This document shows positions 43,878 to 53,047 of a stretch of DNA of 57,709 nt, one piece after another (the stretch's first letter is position 1; each line of letters starts with the position of its first letter). A program made the position numbers and the translations under genes. Source of the DNA: Streptomyces reniochalinae (GTDB taxonomy: Bacteria; Actinomycetota; Actinomycetes; Streptomycetales; Streptomycetaceae); assembly GCF_003323735.1 (NCBI RefSeq), contig NZ_QOIM01000055.1, forward strand, positions 1 through 57,709. The letters run 5' to 3'. The notes under the pieces were generated by a model. It had not been told where the DNA came from. It did not search any database and worked only from the letters and a program-made list of their open reading frames with translations.

Positions 43878-45179
43878 TCACTGATCTCGATCGCCTGGTG
43901 AGCGACCGCGCAGGGCGGCGAGGACGAGGCGGCCGTATCGGGTGGTGAGGAGCACGGCAGTAGCGGCGAGAGCCCCGCTGGTGGCAGTCACGAGGTGCCA
44001 GGGGTCGTCGTCACCCAGCACTTGGAGCACGCCAAGAGCTGTGCCCAGCGGGAGGCCGAGGATGGTGAGCACGCCGAGGGCGCCGCTGATTTGCTGGTTC
44101 TCCTGAGTCTGGATGAGTCGGTTGTGGTCGGCGGCCTCGGCGAGGATCTCGGTGAAACGGTCGGAGAGGCGGTATTGCTGCTGGTAGGCGATGAGCAGGT
44201 CGTTGGCGATGCCGTGGGTGGTCAGGTGCTGGCGCCAGTAGGTGCTGCGGAAGTGGGCGATCCTGCGTTCGAGTTTGGATAGGCGGTTGGCCTCGCCAGG
44301 GCCGGTGAAGACCTGGGCGAGGTCTTCGGTGAGGTGGTCGATGTGGGTGCGCTGGATCATGCCGAGCAGGAGGGCGTCGAGGTAGATGCTGCGCGCGTGG
44401 AGTTCGGCATAGCCGTAGAAGGGGTCACTGGGCCCGTGGTCGCGGCGGTGGCCGATGAAGGCGGCGCCCTGGCGGAGGACGAGGGCGCTCCAGTCGGCGG
44501 ATAGGCGCAAGGCTGCGCCTGTGAGCTGGGGAACGGTTGCGGGGTCGGGCGGGTAGTCGTCGGCGTTGGTACGGGAGGCGAGTGCCCAGAGCCATTGCTG
44601 GGTCGGCGGCCAGCGGCGGTGGTCACGGCCCCGGTGGAGGCGGGGCAGGGATACTCGGCTGGGTGTGAGCAGGGTGACGGTGTAGGGAAGAGCGTCGGAC
44701 TCGATCGTGGCGCGGCCTCCGAGGAGGGGCTCCGATCCGGTATGAGTGTTGTCCTCCAGGAGGGCATTGAGCGCAGATTCGGCCGCCAAGGGAAGCGGGG
44801 TGGTCCCGGGGCGGCGGGCGAGGGCGCGGAGAGTGTCGAGGAGTTCCGGGCCGGCGATGGTCAGGTGAAGGATGGCCACAGCGCGGTCGGGGTTGTCGTC
44901 GGTGGGTGTGCGCAGGAGTTCGACGCCGTCGACGGTGAGAGGGCCGTGAGTGTGGTGGAAGTGCCGGTGCCAGCGTGTGGGGTGATCGGGGGTGCCGTAA
45001 AGGACGCTGGCGACGGCGGGGGTGAAGTAGGTGCGGCGGGTGTGAGTGGTAGTGGTGCGGGCGCCGTGGGTGAAGGGCAGGGGGCCTTGGGGCCAGGCTG
45101 GGTCGGTGGGCAGGCGTGCGGGCAGGACGACGGCAATGATCTGGCGGACACCGGTAGGTGCGTTGCGCGTGTGCCTCAC
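43878..45179 (-). CDS. Unknown protein with two C-terminal membrane helices; last gene of the NACHT operon
   Basis: The GTG at 45179 overlaps the stop of the cold-shock-like gene (GTGA), so I choose it over the longer open frame. The product is 433 residues. The N-terminal ~340 residues are soluble with no motif I can name (RQIIAVVLPARLPTDPAWPQ, a central LPRLHRGRDHRRWPPTQQWL, FRSTYWRQHLTTHGIANDLL). Two hydrophobic segments close the protein: about 372-397 (ISGALGVLTILGLPLGTALG) and 405-425 (LVTATSGALAATAVLLTTRY), followed by a basic tail. The layout resembles CorA-like or membrane-disrupting effectors, with the membrane pair at the end. Inference: the membrane-acting effector of this operon. 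Confidence 0.7.
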   Translation of the reverse strand: MRHTRNAPTGVRQIIAVVLPARLPTDPAWPQGPLPFTHGARTTTTHTRRTYFTPAVASVLYGTPDHPTRWHRHFHHTHGPLTVDGVELLRTPTDDNPDRAVAILHLTIAGPELLDTLRALARRPGTTPLPLAAESALNALLEDNTHTGSEPLLGGRATIESDALPYTVTLLTPSRVSLPRLHRGRDHRRWPPTQQWLWALASRTNADDYPPDPATVPQLTGAALRLSADWSALVLRQGAAFIGHRRDHGPSDPFYGYAELHARSIYLDALLLGMIQRTHIDHLTEDLAQVFTGPGEANRLSKLERRIAHFRSTYWRQHLTTHGIANDLLIAYQQQYRLSDRFTEILAEAADHNRLIQTQENQQISGALGVLTILGLPLGTALGVLQVLGDDDPWHLVTATSGALAATAVLLTTRYGRLVLAALRGRSPGDRDQ

Positions 45180-45469
45180 TCGTAGAAGGCTTCCGGGGAG
45201 GGTTGGTTGAGCCGGATGACGAATTCGGCTCGCCAGGTGTCGGCGGGGGCGATGTGGAAGCGGACGCGTTCGCCGGTGTGCAGGGTGCGGAATCCTTCGG
45301 TGACGATGTGGGTGTAGTCGAAGGTGTAGTGACGGCCGTCTTCCTCGTCTTGCACGATGTAGCTGCTTGCGCGGCCGTGGATGCCGCCGCCGTGGGGACG
45401 GCGGTCGACGACGTGGCCGAACCGGGGGACGTCGGCTGAGGCGGGCCTCTGAGGACGGTCTGCCGTCAT
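45176..45469 (-). CDS. Small cold-shock-domain-like (OB-fold) protein
   Basis: The 97-residue product's middle reads RFGHVVDRRPHGGGIHGRAS, then YIVQDEEDGRHYTFDYTHIV, TEGFRTLHTGERVRFHI. This follows the pattern of a cold-shock domain (G-x-V ... F-I ... DVFVHYSxI ... GFRTLxEGxxVxF), though the RNP aromatic residues are only partly kept. It overlaps both neighbours by 4 nt, so it is made with the NACHT-FGE protein and the membrane protein. Possible role: RNA or single-stranded nucleic-acid binding as sensor or regulator. This is an inference from fold resemblance. Confidence 0.65.
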   Translation of the reverse strand: MTADRPQRPASADVPRFGHVVDRRPHGGGIHGRASSYIVQDEEDGRHYTFDYTHIVTEGFRTLHTGERVRFHIAPADTWRAEFVIRLNQPSPEAFYE

Positions 45470-48183
45470 GCGTGCGATCCCTCCTTCGCCTCGTCACCAG
45501 TGTCAGGGGGTAGTTCGGTAACACAGCGGAAGCCGACGGCGTTGCTGGCTCGGGAGCGGCGGAACAACCCCTTGGCGCTGGCTTGAACGGCGCGCAGTGG
45601 GTTGTCGAATGCGCCGCCGCAGATGACCGCCTCGTCTGGGTCGTTGACGCTGGTGGAGGTCCATTCCCAGACGTTGCCGACCATGTCGGCGATGCCGTAT
45701 GGGGAGCGGTTGGAGGGACGGGCATCGACAGGGGTGACCCAGGCGTGGCCCAGGCCTCCACGGTCGAATTCTTGCTTGCATGCCTGGTAGGTGACCAGGG
45801 GGCGGCCGGCCCAGGTGTCGGCGCAGTTCACCGCTTGGAGGTCGGGGGTGTCTCCCCAGGGAAAGAGGCGGCCGTCTGTGCCGCGGGCGGCGGCTTCCCA
45901 TTCCAGCGAGGTGGGCAGGCGCTTGCCTTCGAAGGCGGCGAAGGCGTACGCGGACCACCAGCTGACGCAGATGGCCGGGTGGTCGTCGTATCGGGGGTCG
46001 TCGTAGTAGTCCGGGGCACGCAGTCGCTCGGCCCATGGGGCGTGCGTGGTGCCGGGCGGCTGGTCCGGGTGGTCCCAGGGTGAGGTTCCGTCGGGGCGCA
46101 GAGCTTGGAGAAAGGGGCGGTAGCGGGCGACGGTGACCGGGTGGCGGTCGAAGCGGACCAGCCGATGGATACGGCGCAGCAGCAGCCGTTCGGCTGGCCC
46201 GACGAGATAGACACCGGGGCGGAGCACGCAGTCCTCGGCCGGGGCGGGGGGTGAAGTGTTGGTGGGGTGGGCAGCGAGAAAGGCGCGGACTTGTTCGGTC
46301 AAATAGGGGGCGCCGGGCAGATCCATCGCCTGTTCACGGCCTGCTGGGGTGCTGAGGTAGCGGGCGGCAAGTAGCTCCTGATACGCGGAGTGGATGAAGG
46401 CCAGTGCCTGATCGTCGGCCGGCCGGAACAGCGGGGCCAGGCGGAAGGCCTCGGGCGTGATGAGGCCACCGTCGAAAGCTTCCGGTCCGAGCGCATTGTG
46501 CAACTCAAGCAGAGGGAAGACCGTGCGGTCTTCCAGGAAGGCTCGGCCACAGGCATCAGCGAGGGCTGGCGCGAGGTGCGGTAGTCCGGCGTTGGCGAGT
46601 ACGTGGTCGATATGGCTGCCGATCAGCTCGGTGAACGTGCGGGCCCCTGCCATGTCCAGCGCGCTCCGGATGCGTCGTGCCAGCGGCGTTGGGGGAACGG
46701 CGGTGTCGACATCCGAGGTGGTTTCGCTGCCGGTTGGGGTGCCGGTCAGTCGCAGCATGCTGAAGCGGGGAACGCGCTGGGGGTCCACACCGTTGGCGTA
46801 CACCTGCTCGACCAGTTGCTCGGATACGGCACTGGAGCAGTCGAGCAGTCGCCGAATCTGCGGGGAATCGGCCAGGAAAGAGACCCGGGAACTCATTACG
46901 ACGCAGGACTCGGCTGACAGCACTGACGCCAGGTCCGCGAAAAGGCGCAAGAATCCTTCGGGACTGGGTTCCTCCACCGCCTCGTCGACAGCATCCAGGA
47001 CACACAGCGCCGAGCCGGAGCGGATCAGGTACAAGAACAGCTCGAACGTGTGCGCGCGTTCACCCGGCATGCAAGGCGCCAGGATGCGGGCCACGTATTC
47101 GGCGAAGGTCTCGTCCTTGGACTTCAGGCTGAGGTCGAAGTAGAAACGGAAGCGTCGCGCTGTTGCGGGAGTGTCGTTGACCAGGGCACGCAGCAGGGTG
47201 CTCTTCCCGCTTCCGGGCTTGCCGATGACCAGGACGTTGGCCGACTCCTGCATAAGCCGAGTCAGGAGTGGTTCAGCGTCATCCACCTCGGTGATAAGGG
47301 ATTCGCCGCTGTGCGGGTCACTGGCGAGGAGGGCACCGGACAAAGGCAGACGCTCGCTGGGCATCTCCGGCGCGGCAGTGGCGCAGGATGCCAGATGAGT
47401 CTGAAGATCGACAATGGTGTCGATGAAGCCCTCATAGCCCACGATCCGGTAATCCTGCCCCAGCAACGGGCGGACCTGGTCCACTACGTCGTCGAGGATG
47501 ACGAACCGGGTGAGCTTGGGCAGTCGGGTCTTCAGCAGCTCACCGCCGGTGCTCTCCAGCACGTTGCGCAGCTCGGCTGCATCCTTGGACAGGAGGAGCT
47601 CGACATACTCCAGGCGAACACCGGATTCACGGCAGAACAACTGATAGACGGTCTCCGTGGAGAGAACGAAGCGCTTGGAGACCCGATACCCCAGCGTCAG
47701 GTAAAGGCCGGCAAGGAACTCCACTCGGCGCGCAACTTCGGGTTCCATCCGCGGGTCATTCCCGGACAGGGCCGGACTGGCGGTGCTGGCGAACCAGGCC
47801 AGCACATCGACCAGACGACGCACAGCGAGCAGACCGTCTTCCTCAGCGATCTCGTAGCCATCGTGCGTGGAGCGGTTGCGCAGACGCTGGATGTCGGTAA
47901 GCGCGTCGAGGACCGTTGTGCTGCGAATGTGGGGACGGCAGCCCTTGATCAACTCGCTGAGCATGCGCCCGGACGGATCACCGGCCACCTCATGATGCCG
48001 CCAGAGCTGCTTCAGCAGCTTCTCGGTGATCTTGCCCACCAGAGCGATGGCGTTCTCCGGATAGCCATCGTCCAGCGAACGTAATGGGCGCTCCAGATCG
48101 ATCCCAAGGCGCTCGGCGACCCGCGAGTGATCGTCCAGCTCATGCTGTAACCGGCGCAGGCGCTCGTCCACCGGAGCGGTCAC
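45466..48183 (-). CDS. NACHT/STAND ATPase fused to an FGE-sulfatase (SUMF1) domain
   Basis: The GTG start overlaps the methyltransferase stop (GTGA). The product is 905 residues. The N-terminus (1-130) is a helical HEPN/DUF4145-like segment with RLRNRSTHDGYEIAEEDG, where R-x4-H is the kind of motif seen in HEPN RNases; this is tentative. The NACHT ATPase has Walker A in VLVIGKPGSGKSTLLRALVN (about 320) and Walker B in ALCVLDAVDEAVEE. The C-terminal ~240 residues form an FGE-sulfatase domain: FDRHPVTVARYRPFL, HPAICVSWWSAYAFAAFEGK, RLPTSLEWEAAARG, DMVGNVWEWTSTSV, ICGGAF and SNAVGFRCV. Known context: bacterial NLR-like STAND proteins are phage sensors, and FGE-type domains recur in STAND conflict systems. 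Whether the FGE part is a catalyst or a ligand-binding scaffold cannot be told here. Confidence 0.85.
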   Translation of the reverse strand: MTAPVDERLRRLQHELDDHSRVAERLGIDLERPLRSLDDGYPENAIALVGKITEKLLKQLWRHHEVAGDPSGRMLSELIKGCRPHIRSTTVLDALTDIQRLRNRSTHDGYEIAEEDGLLAVRRLVDVLAWFASTASPALSGNDPRMEPEVARRVEFLAGLYLTLGYRVSKRFVLSTETVYQLFCRESGVRLEYVELLLSKDAAELRNVLESTGGELLKTRLPKLTRFVILDDVVDQVRPLLGQDYRIVGYEGFIDTIVDLQTHLASCATAAPEMPSERLPLSGALLASDPHSGESLITEVDDAEPLLTRLMQESANVLVIGKPGSGKSTLLRALVNDTPATARRFRFYFDLSLKSKDETFAEYVARILAPCMPGERAHTFELFLYLIRSGSALCVLDAVDEAVEEPSPEGFLRLFADLASVLSAESCVVMSSRVSFLADSPQIRRLLDCSSAVSEQLVEQVYANGVDPQRVPRFSMLRLTGTPTGSETTSDVDTAVPPTPLARRIRSALDMAGARTFTELIGSHIDHVLANAGLPHLAPALADACGRAFLEDRTVFPLLELHNALGPEAFDGGLITPEAFRLAPLFRPADDQALAFIHSAYQELLAARYLSTPAGREQAMDLPGAPYLTEQVRAFLAAHPTNTSPPAPAEDCVLRPGVYLVGPAERLLLRRIHRLVRFDRHPVTVARYRPFLQALRPDGTSPWDHPDQPPGTTHAPWAERLRAPDYYDDPRYDDHPAICVSWWSAYAFAAFEGKRLPTSLEWEAAARGTDGRLFPWGDTPDLQAVNCADTWAGRPLVTYQACKQEFDRGGLGHAWVTPVDARPSNRSPYGIADMVGNVWEWTSTSVNDPDEAVICGGAFDNPLRAVQASAKGLFRRSRASNAVGFRCVTELPPDTGDEAKEGSHA

Positions 48184-48992
48184 CGCGCACCCCCGCCAGG
48201 ATTGATAGTGTCGGCGGGGTTCTCACGGATGCCGAGGACAAACTCGAAGCGGTCGGGGAAGACCAGCTCCGGCTCCGGGTGGCCGGCCCGGATCTCCTCG
48301 ATCCCGGCATCGAGCTCCTCGTCGCTGAAGGTCGACAGCACGGACATGTACCGGGCCCTGACCATGGACAAGTACCGCTCCTTGTCCAAGCGCAGCTCAT
48401 GCTCCACACAAGTCCGTTCGACCCGAAGCCCCGCATCGGCCAGGTACTGGGCAATACCAGCAGGGTCGGGCTGGAGCTCTTCATACCGCCTAAGCGCTTC
48501 AGCGAAGAGCGGATAATCGATGGTGGTTGGCAACATCGCCACCAACAACCGCCCACCGGGCGCCAACAGCCGTGCCAGGCCGCCGAGGGTGACGGCAGGA
48601 TCGGTGACGTGGTGCACCGACTCCTTCAGCCACATCGCATCCAACTGCTCGTAGGGCAAGGCCACCTTCTGATCAGCGATCTCCTCGGCCGAGGCGCGAA
48701 GCGGTGAGAGAGCAGACGATGACGGAAGCTGATCGAGCATCGCCGCGGAGGGATCGACACACAGCAGAGGGTGATCTGGGCGAAGAGCCTCCGCTATACC
48801 CGCGGCGAACAGTCCAGTGCCGCAGCCGATGTCCGCCATACGGTCGTCCGCCGACAGCTCCAGCGCCGAGGCAATTTGCTCGGACATCCACCCAACAAAG
48901 GCTGGACTATATGCCCAGTTGTCGTCGTACGCGCTGGCGAGATTCTCGTAGTGCTCCCCCATGTCACGCCGCACCGACGCCTCCTGTCCCAC
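48180..48992 (-). CDS. Class I SAM-dependent methyltransferase, first gene of the NACHT operon
   Basis: The product is 270 residues; a second start at MGEHYENLASAYDDNW, ten codons in, is equally possible. The Rossmann methyltransferase signature is clear: motif I in MADIGCGTGLFAAGIAEALR, then LLCVDPSAAMLDQLPSSSAL, and a post-motif region with AMWLKESVHHVTDPAVTLGG and LLAPGGRLLVAMLPTT. It resembles UbiE/Coq5-like small-molecule methylases rather than DNA methylases (no NPPY). It is the promoter-proximal gene of a four-gene overlapping operon. Whether it modifies a protein, RNA or small molecule is unknown. Confidence 0.85.
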   Translation of the reverse strand: MGQEASVRRDMGEHYENLASAYDDNWAYSPAFVGWMSEQIASALELSADDRMADIGCGTGLFAAGIAEALRPDHPLLCVDPSAAMLDQLPSSSALSPLRASAEEIADQKVALPYEQLDAMWLKESVHHVTDPAVTLGGLARLLAPGGRLLVAMLPTTIDYPLFAEALRRYEELQPDPAGIAQYLADAGLRVERTCVEHELRLDKERYLSMVRARYMSVLSTFSDEELDAGIEEIRAGHPEPELVFPDRFEFVLGIRENPADTINPGGGAR

Positions 48993-49290
48993 CCTGATCG
49001 ATCACGCTGCCCTGGCTTGCCAGACTACCCAATGGAGCAGTCCCAGCAACGGGGCGTATGCCGGACCGATGGCGTCAGCCGACCAGCGCTGACGCCTATT
49101 CGAATGCTCATGGCTACGACGCTCCTGCCTGAGGATTCAGCGTCGACGAATGACAGTTTGTCCTTGGCAGTGAAAGTTAGTCGCTGGAGTCGCGCTGACC
49201 TGCGCCGACTGGGATCGGATTGGTAAAAGATCTTGCTGGGCCTGCTTGTGATCTGGCTGGAGGGTTCAGTCCTTCTGCACCTCACGGTGT

Positions 49291-51939
49291 TCAGGGCCGG
49301 TCTCGGCGGACGTTCTTGCGCCGTCGTTCGAGTTGGGGGAGCCAGTGCTCGGGCGGCTGGGGATCCGTGGCCGCTACAGCCCAGCCGTCCTCTTCCTGGG
49401 GGTTCCGGGGAGCCCAGGTGCGCGGTCGGTCTAGTGCGACAACGTCCCTGATGAGCAATCCCATTGCCTCGGGGACGTCCCGGTCACGGTAGTTCAGCAC
49501 CAAAGGGATTCCCAACGGGCCCCGTCGCAGGACCGACGTCCGGTAGGTGACCTGGCAGAAGGCGTCCGCTTCGAAGACGACGCCACGGGCGCCGGTTGGC
49601 CCCTCCTCGTCCGAGAACCAGATCAGCCGGTCGCCAGCGACGAGGCGTTCCCGACCGAGGAGCATGCCGTTTCGCGCGGATTTTTCCCTGTTGAGGAACG
49701 GAACGGGGTCCTCGTACGCACCGAGATCGTTGTCGCTGATTCCGGCCACGTGGCCGGGGGCGCGCGTGGCATGAATTTCCAGTAGATCGCCGTCCCCGTG
49801 GGCCTGCCAGAAGTCGAGGACCTCGGCGGACGAGCTGAGCAGATGAGGATATGCCGTAAGCGCGAACAACTGCCCAGCCCTCAGGGGCAGGACGACTCGG
49901 TCGCCCTCGCGCAGGCGATGGATGGCAGGGATCGGCTCCCAGCTGGTGATCCCGGTTGACTCGCCCTGACAATGGCGGATCGCCTCGATGGCCACATCCA
50001 GAGTGACGCGGAAAAATTCCCTGTCTGCGCTGACCCGTTGGGCAGTGAGGAGGCGGTGGACAGCCCGTTCGACGTCTTCGGGGCGCGACGAGAGAGCCCT
50101 GAAGAGCACCTCGTAAGGAAAGGGGACTGACGTGCCATACAGGTCCTTCGCACGGTCCTCCGCAAGCCGGGCCGAGTAGCCGATCTTAAGCATGTCCGGG
50201 AAGGCAGGGTTTCGCTGGACGTACACGAACCCGGTCGCCCGAGGGGGAGGCATGGGAGTTCTGGTACGCGTCTCCCGTGAGTGGCCAGATTGCTGGCCTC
50301 TCTTGGTCCCCCTGGAGAATCCGGAGAGCTCGACCGGCGGGTGGGCTGACAACGCTACGACCCCGCCTTTGAGGTCGCGATAGGACGATGCGGTGATGTG
50401 GCGCCCCGAGGAGAAGTGCTGGACCCGCGCGGGAGCCAGACGCCGCAACGCCTCCGAGAGCGGCTCAATCCCCTCGTGCTCGTCGTAGTCACAGTCATGG
50501 GCGCCCGGCAAGGCCCGTGTCAGCGCTGCGGAGGCAACTTCCGTGACCAGGCTGGCGAGTTCCGGGCCGATGGGCGCGTACAGAGTGCCCAGGTGGGTGG
50601 ACTCAATGTCCCATTCATCCGGCTCGTTGTGTGATTCCGCATAGACGTCAATGGGGACGCCAGAGCGCTTCGCCATGAGGAGCAGCTCGCAGGCGTGGGC
50701 TGGGTTGTCCAGATCGAAGACGAAGTGAGCGCGTATGCCCAGGGACTCCGTTCTGGGCTTGCGGCAGATGAGCAGAAGGCGGCTCGCGTGTCCGGGGTCC
50801 CTCTCGAAACCGAGGGGCAACACTCCCTCGCTGAGTGCGGCGCGGGCGGCCTCCGTCTCCTTCTCGGTTCGTACGATGACGTTCCACCAGGGTAGAGGGC
50901 CGTATGTGCCGTGTAGCGCCTGGGCGTCGGGGACGCAGGAGCCGATGCGGTAGCTCTCTCGGAAGTGGAGCGAACAGTTCAGGAAGGTCAGGATGCAGGC
51001 GTCCTGGAAGCGCTCCTTCTGTGTACGGGTCCGCAGCAAGTCGCGCTCGGTGGCGCTCAGACAACCTATCGCCTCGGAGAGCACCTCAAGCTGCTCGTCG
51101 ACCACGTCCAGGGCGCGGGTGAAGACCGGACGCAGACTATGGTTTGGCCGGGAGTCGCGGATTGCCTCGCGAAGGGACCCACTGGCTGCGGTGCAGCCGG
51201 CCACCCGGGTTCCCAGCTCCCGCAGATGCCTGACACCGAGGGCGGGAAACCCCTTCGTCCATAGCTTTTGAGCCTCGTTGCCTGCCCTGATCAGGGCAAG
51301 TGCCGCGACATGCTGGACACGCGTGTCGGGCTCCGCTTCCAGCCTGGACCAGATGGTCTCGGAGCACACCTCCAGCGGTCTGAGTGAGCGAGGCGCCATA
51401 GCTTCTGCGGCGCGAGAGGTTTCCATGCCCCAGTGCCGAGTCAGTTCTCTGACTGTCTTGGCGATGGTGGTCACGCGGGAACGCCGACGGAACCAGTGGT
51501 CCAGGAGAAGGGCGTACGCGCTCTCCGGATCCTCGGCGCGCAGGCCGAGGCCGAACAGCAGAACGGAACCCATGAGTCCGTCGTTCTCCACGTGCCAGCG
51601 GACATGCTTGACCAGGCTGGCGAGTTGTTCCGTGTCAGGCTTGGGCTCGGCGAAGACTGGGTGCCTTGCTAGCAGTCCGATGATGTGCGCGGTGGATCGG
51701 CCACGCGCGTCCAAGACAGCGATACGCAGAACCAAAAGGGCCCGCAATAGATCCAGATCACTCGGCTCACCGACGATCCGCGCCGGGTCCATCAACGCGT
51801 GGCGACCGACGGCGGTGGCAATCCCCGTGCAGATCTTCTGGATCCACTGCTCGCGCAGATCGGTCAAGCCAGTAGCGGAAGGCACGACTTTAATCCCCCT
51901 GTTGATACGGACGGCAGCGGAACCCTCTCCGTCATCCAC
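49291..51939 (-). CDS. Large protein with a T5orf172/GIY-YIG-like nuclease domain
   Basis: The product is 882 residues; the start is uncertain, with codons after IKVVPSATGLTDLREQW also plausible. The N-terminal ~400 residues are helical with no motif I recognise. The segment at ~570-650 reads GFVYVQRNPAFPDMLKIGYS then ARLAEDRAKDLYGTSVPFPY, EVLFRALS, VERAVHRLL and ADREFFRV. This is the T5orf172/MUG113 pattern (G-x-VYV ... KIGxT ... R ... E ... EFF), a branch of the GIY-YIG nucleases usual in phage and mobile-element proteins. The last ~230 residues are unassigned. It stands alone, downstream of the 192-aa protein gene and before the NACHT operon. Likely a defence or mobile-element protein; no partner is evident. 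Confidence 0.75.
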   Translation of the reverse strand: MDDGEGSAAVRINRGIKVVPSATGLTDLREQWIQKICTGIATAVGRHALMDPARIVGEPSDLDLLRALLVLRIAVLDARGRSTAHIIGLLARHPVFAEPKPDTEQLASLVKHVRWHVENDGLMGSVLLFGLGLRAEDPESAYALLLDHWFRRRSRVTTIAKTVRELTRHWGMETSRAAEAMAPRSLRPLEVCSETIWSRLEAEPDTRVQHVAALALIRAGNEAQKLWTKGFPALGVRHLRELGTRVAGCTAASGSLREAIRDSRPNHSLRPVFTRALDVVDEQLEVLSEAIGCLSATERDLLRTRTQKERFQDACILTFLNCSLHFRESYRIGSCVPDAQALHGTYGPLPWWNVIVRTEKETEAARAALSEGVLPLGFERDPGHASRLLLICRKPRTESLGIRAHFVFDLDNPAHACELLLMAKRSGVPIDVYAESHNEPDEWDIESTHLGTLYAPIGPELASLVTEVASAALTRALPGAHDCDYDEHEGIEPLSEALRRLAPARVQHFSSGRHITASSYRDLKGGVVALSAHPPVELSGFSRGTKRGQQSGHSRETRTRTPMPPPRATGFVYVQRNPAFPDMLKIGYSARLAEDRAKDLYGTSVPFPYEVLFRALSSRPEDVERAVHRLLTAQRVSADREFFRVTLDVAIEAIRHCQGESTGITSWEPIPAIHRLREGDRVVLPLRAGQLFALTAYPHLLSSSAEVLDFWQAHGDGDLLEIHATRAPGHVAGISDNDLGAYEDPVPFLNREKSARNGMLLGRERLVAGDRLIWFSDEEGPTGARGVVFEADAFCQVTYRTSVLRRGPLGIPLVLNYRDRDVPEAMGLLIRDVVALDRPRTWAPRNPQEEDGWAVAATDPQPPEHWLPQLERRRKNVRRDRP

Positions 51940-52241
51940 AACGGAGACCGCCTCACCTCGTCGGAAGCGCTGCTGTCACCTGGTGCCGGTGGGGTTCTGC
52001 AGGCGACCTGGCAGACGCTGTACCCATGAGCACCGGTGTCCCGCAGGGCCACGGCCAGGGTGCTCATCATCCTTGCCTGTCGCACCAGCGGAGTGTATGA
52101 GGTACCACTGACAAGACCCGTACCGGCAGGACATCGCGACATTCCCGCTGACCTCTTCGGCGTGGCGGTCTGGGAAGCCCGCACGACTGGGTTCGCTGTC
52201 AAACGCCTCGATTGCCTGACAGAGGACACTGGGGGTGGCTC
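51940..52241. other. Intergenic, no gene supported
   Basis: About 300 nt upstream of the T5orf172 gene. Only shadow frames occur on either strand. Confidence 0.4.
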
Positions 52242-52276
52242 TGTTCACGAGATGCGGTTCCGGTACAACTTCGGTG
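52242..52276 (+). repeat. Inverted repeat, left copy
   Basis: TGTTCACGAGATGCGG and about 20 following, partly matching nt recur in reverse complement at 53048-53082. The two copies bracket the small gene at 52296-52847. They could be ends of a small mobile cassette or scattered remnants of one repeated sequence. Confidence 0.65.
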
Positions 52277-52295
52277 GAGCTGCTCCGAGGCACGG

Positions 52296-52847
52296 TTACC
52301 GACCGGCGTTGTCGCCATTCAAGTGGTCCCGGGCTGCGGTCACGTAAGCGGCGATAGCTTTGGTGAGGTGAACGTGCTCATCACGGGCAGCCTGCGCAGA
52401 GGCAGCGTCGGAGTAGTCCCTCTGTCGAGCGGCGAGCCGAATCTGAAAGGCCGCGCTGACGACTTCTTGGGCGAGGATGGCGACGTGCTCAGGCCCTTCG
52501 AGTTGGACGACAGGGAGTGTAGCCCGCAGGGCATCGTCCCTCTCCGCCGCCTCTGCTCGTAGCACAACGGCGCGTGCATTGACACCTGCAGGATTGCTGG
52601 TGTCACCTGTGCGGGTGATTTCCGCGTGAGCCTGGGCGATGGTTACGGTGCGCCGCGTTCCATAAGCGTACGCTTCGGCAGCTTGCAAGAAGGCGGCATA
52701 AGCGTCCCGCTGGTGTTGTCGGCGCACTGCGTCGACGGGACCGAGATGGGCTCCACGCGCCTGGTGGCGTCCCGCCGCGTAAGCCGCCGCGGCGGCGACC
52801 AGTGCGGTGGGGCTGGCGACGACGGCGGCTATCACCTGTGGATCCAT
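52296..52847 (-). CDS. Unknown small protein with N-terminal membrane anchor
   Basis: Starting at MDPQVIAAVVASPTALVAAA (nine codons inside the open frame), the product is 183 residues. One hydrophobic N-terminal helix (about 4-25) is followed by GRHQARGAHLGPVDAVRRQH QRDAYAAFL and a long helical domain rich in Ala, Glu and Arg. Similar anchored helical proteins are common Streptomyces hypotheticals, sometimes near phage-defence genes; the function is unknown. It lies between an inverted repeat pair at the right end of the 46-kb element. Confidence 0.75.
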   Translation of the reverse strand: MDPQVIAAVVASPTALVAAAAAYAAGRHQARGAHLGPVDAVRRQHQRDAYAAFLQAAEAYAYGTRRTVTIAQAHAEITRTGDTSNPAGVNARAVVLRAEAAERDDALRATLPVVQLEGPEHVAILAQEVVSAAFQIRLAARQRDYSDAASAQAARDEHVHLTKAIAAYVTAARDHLNGDNAGR

Positions 52848-53047
52848 AATAGTGAGCATGCCGCAGTCGACCACTCAGGTGGCGGGCGTGACGGTTCGTG
52901 CGCATCAGGGCTGCCGGTGAAGCGTGGCAAGTGACGCTGCATTGGGCAGGTGAGGCCGGTCGCTTGCGGGGCCGTGAGACGAGGGACTGGTTGTCCCTTC
53001 CTCCTCACATCCGTGCAAGGCCAACACGGACGTCCCGGCGCAGGTTT

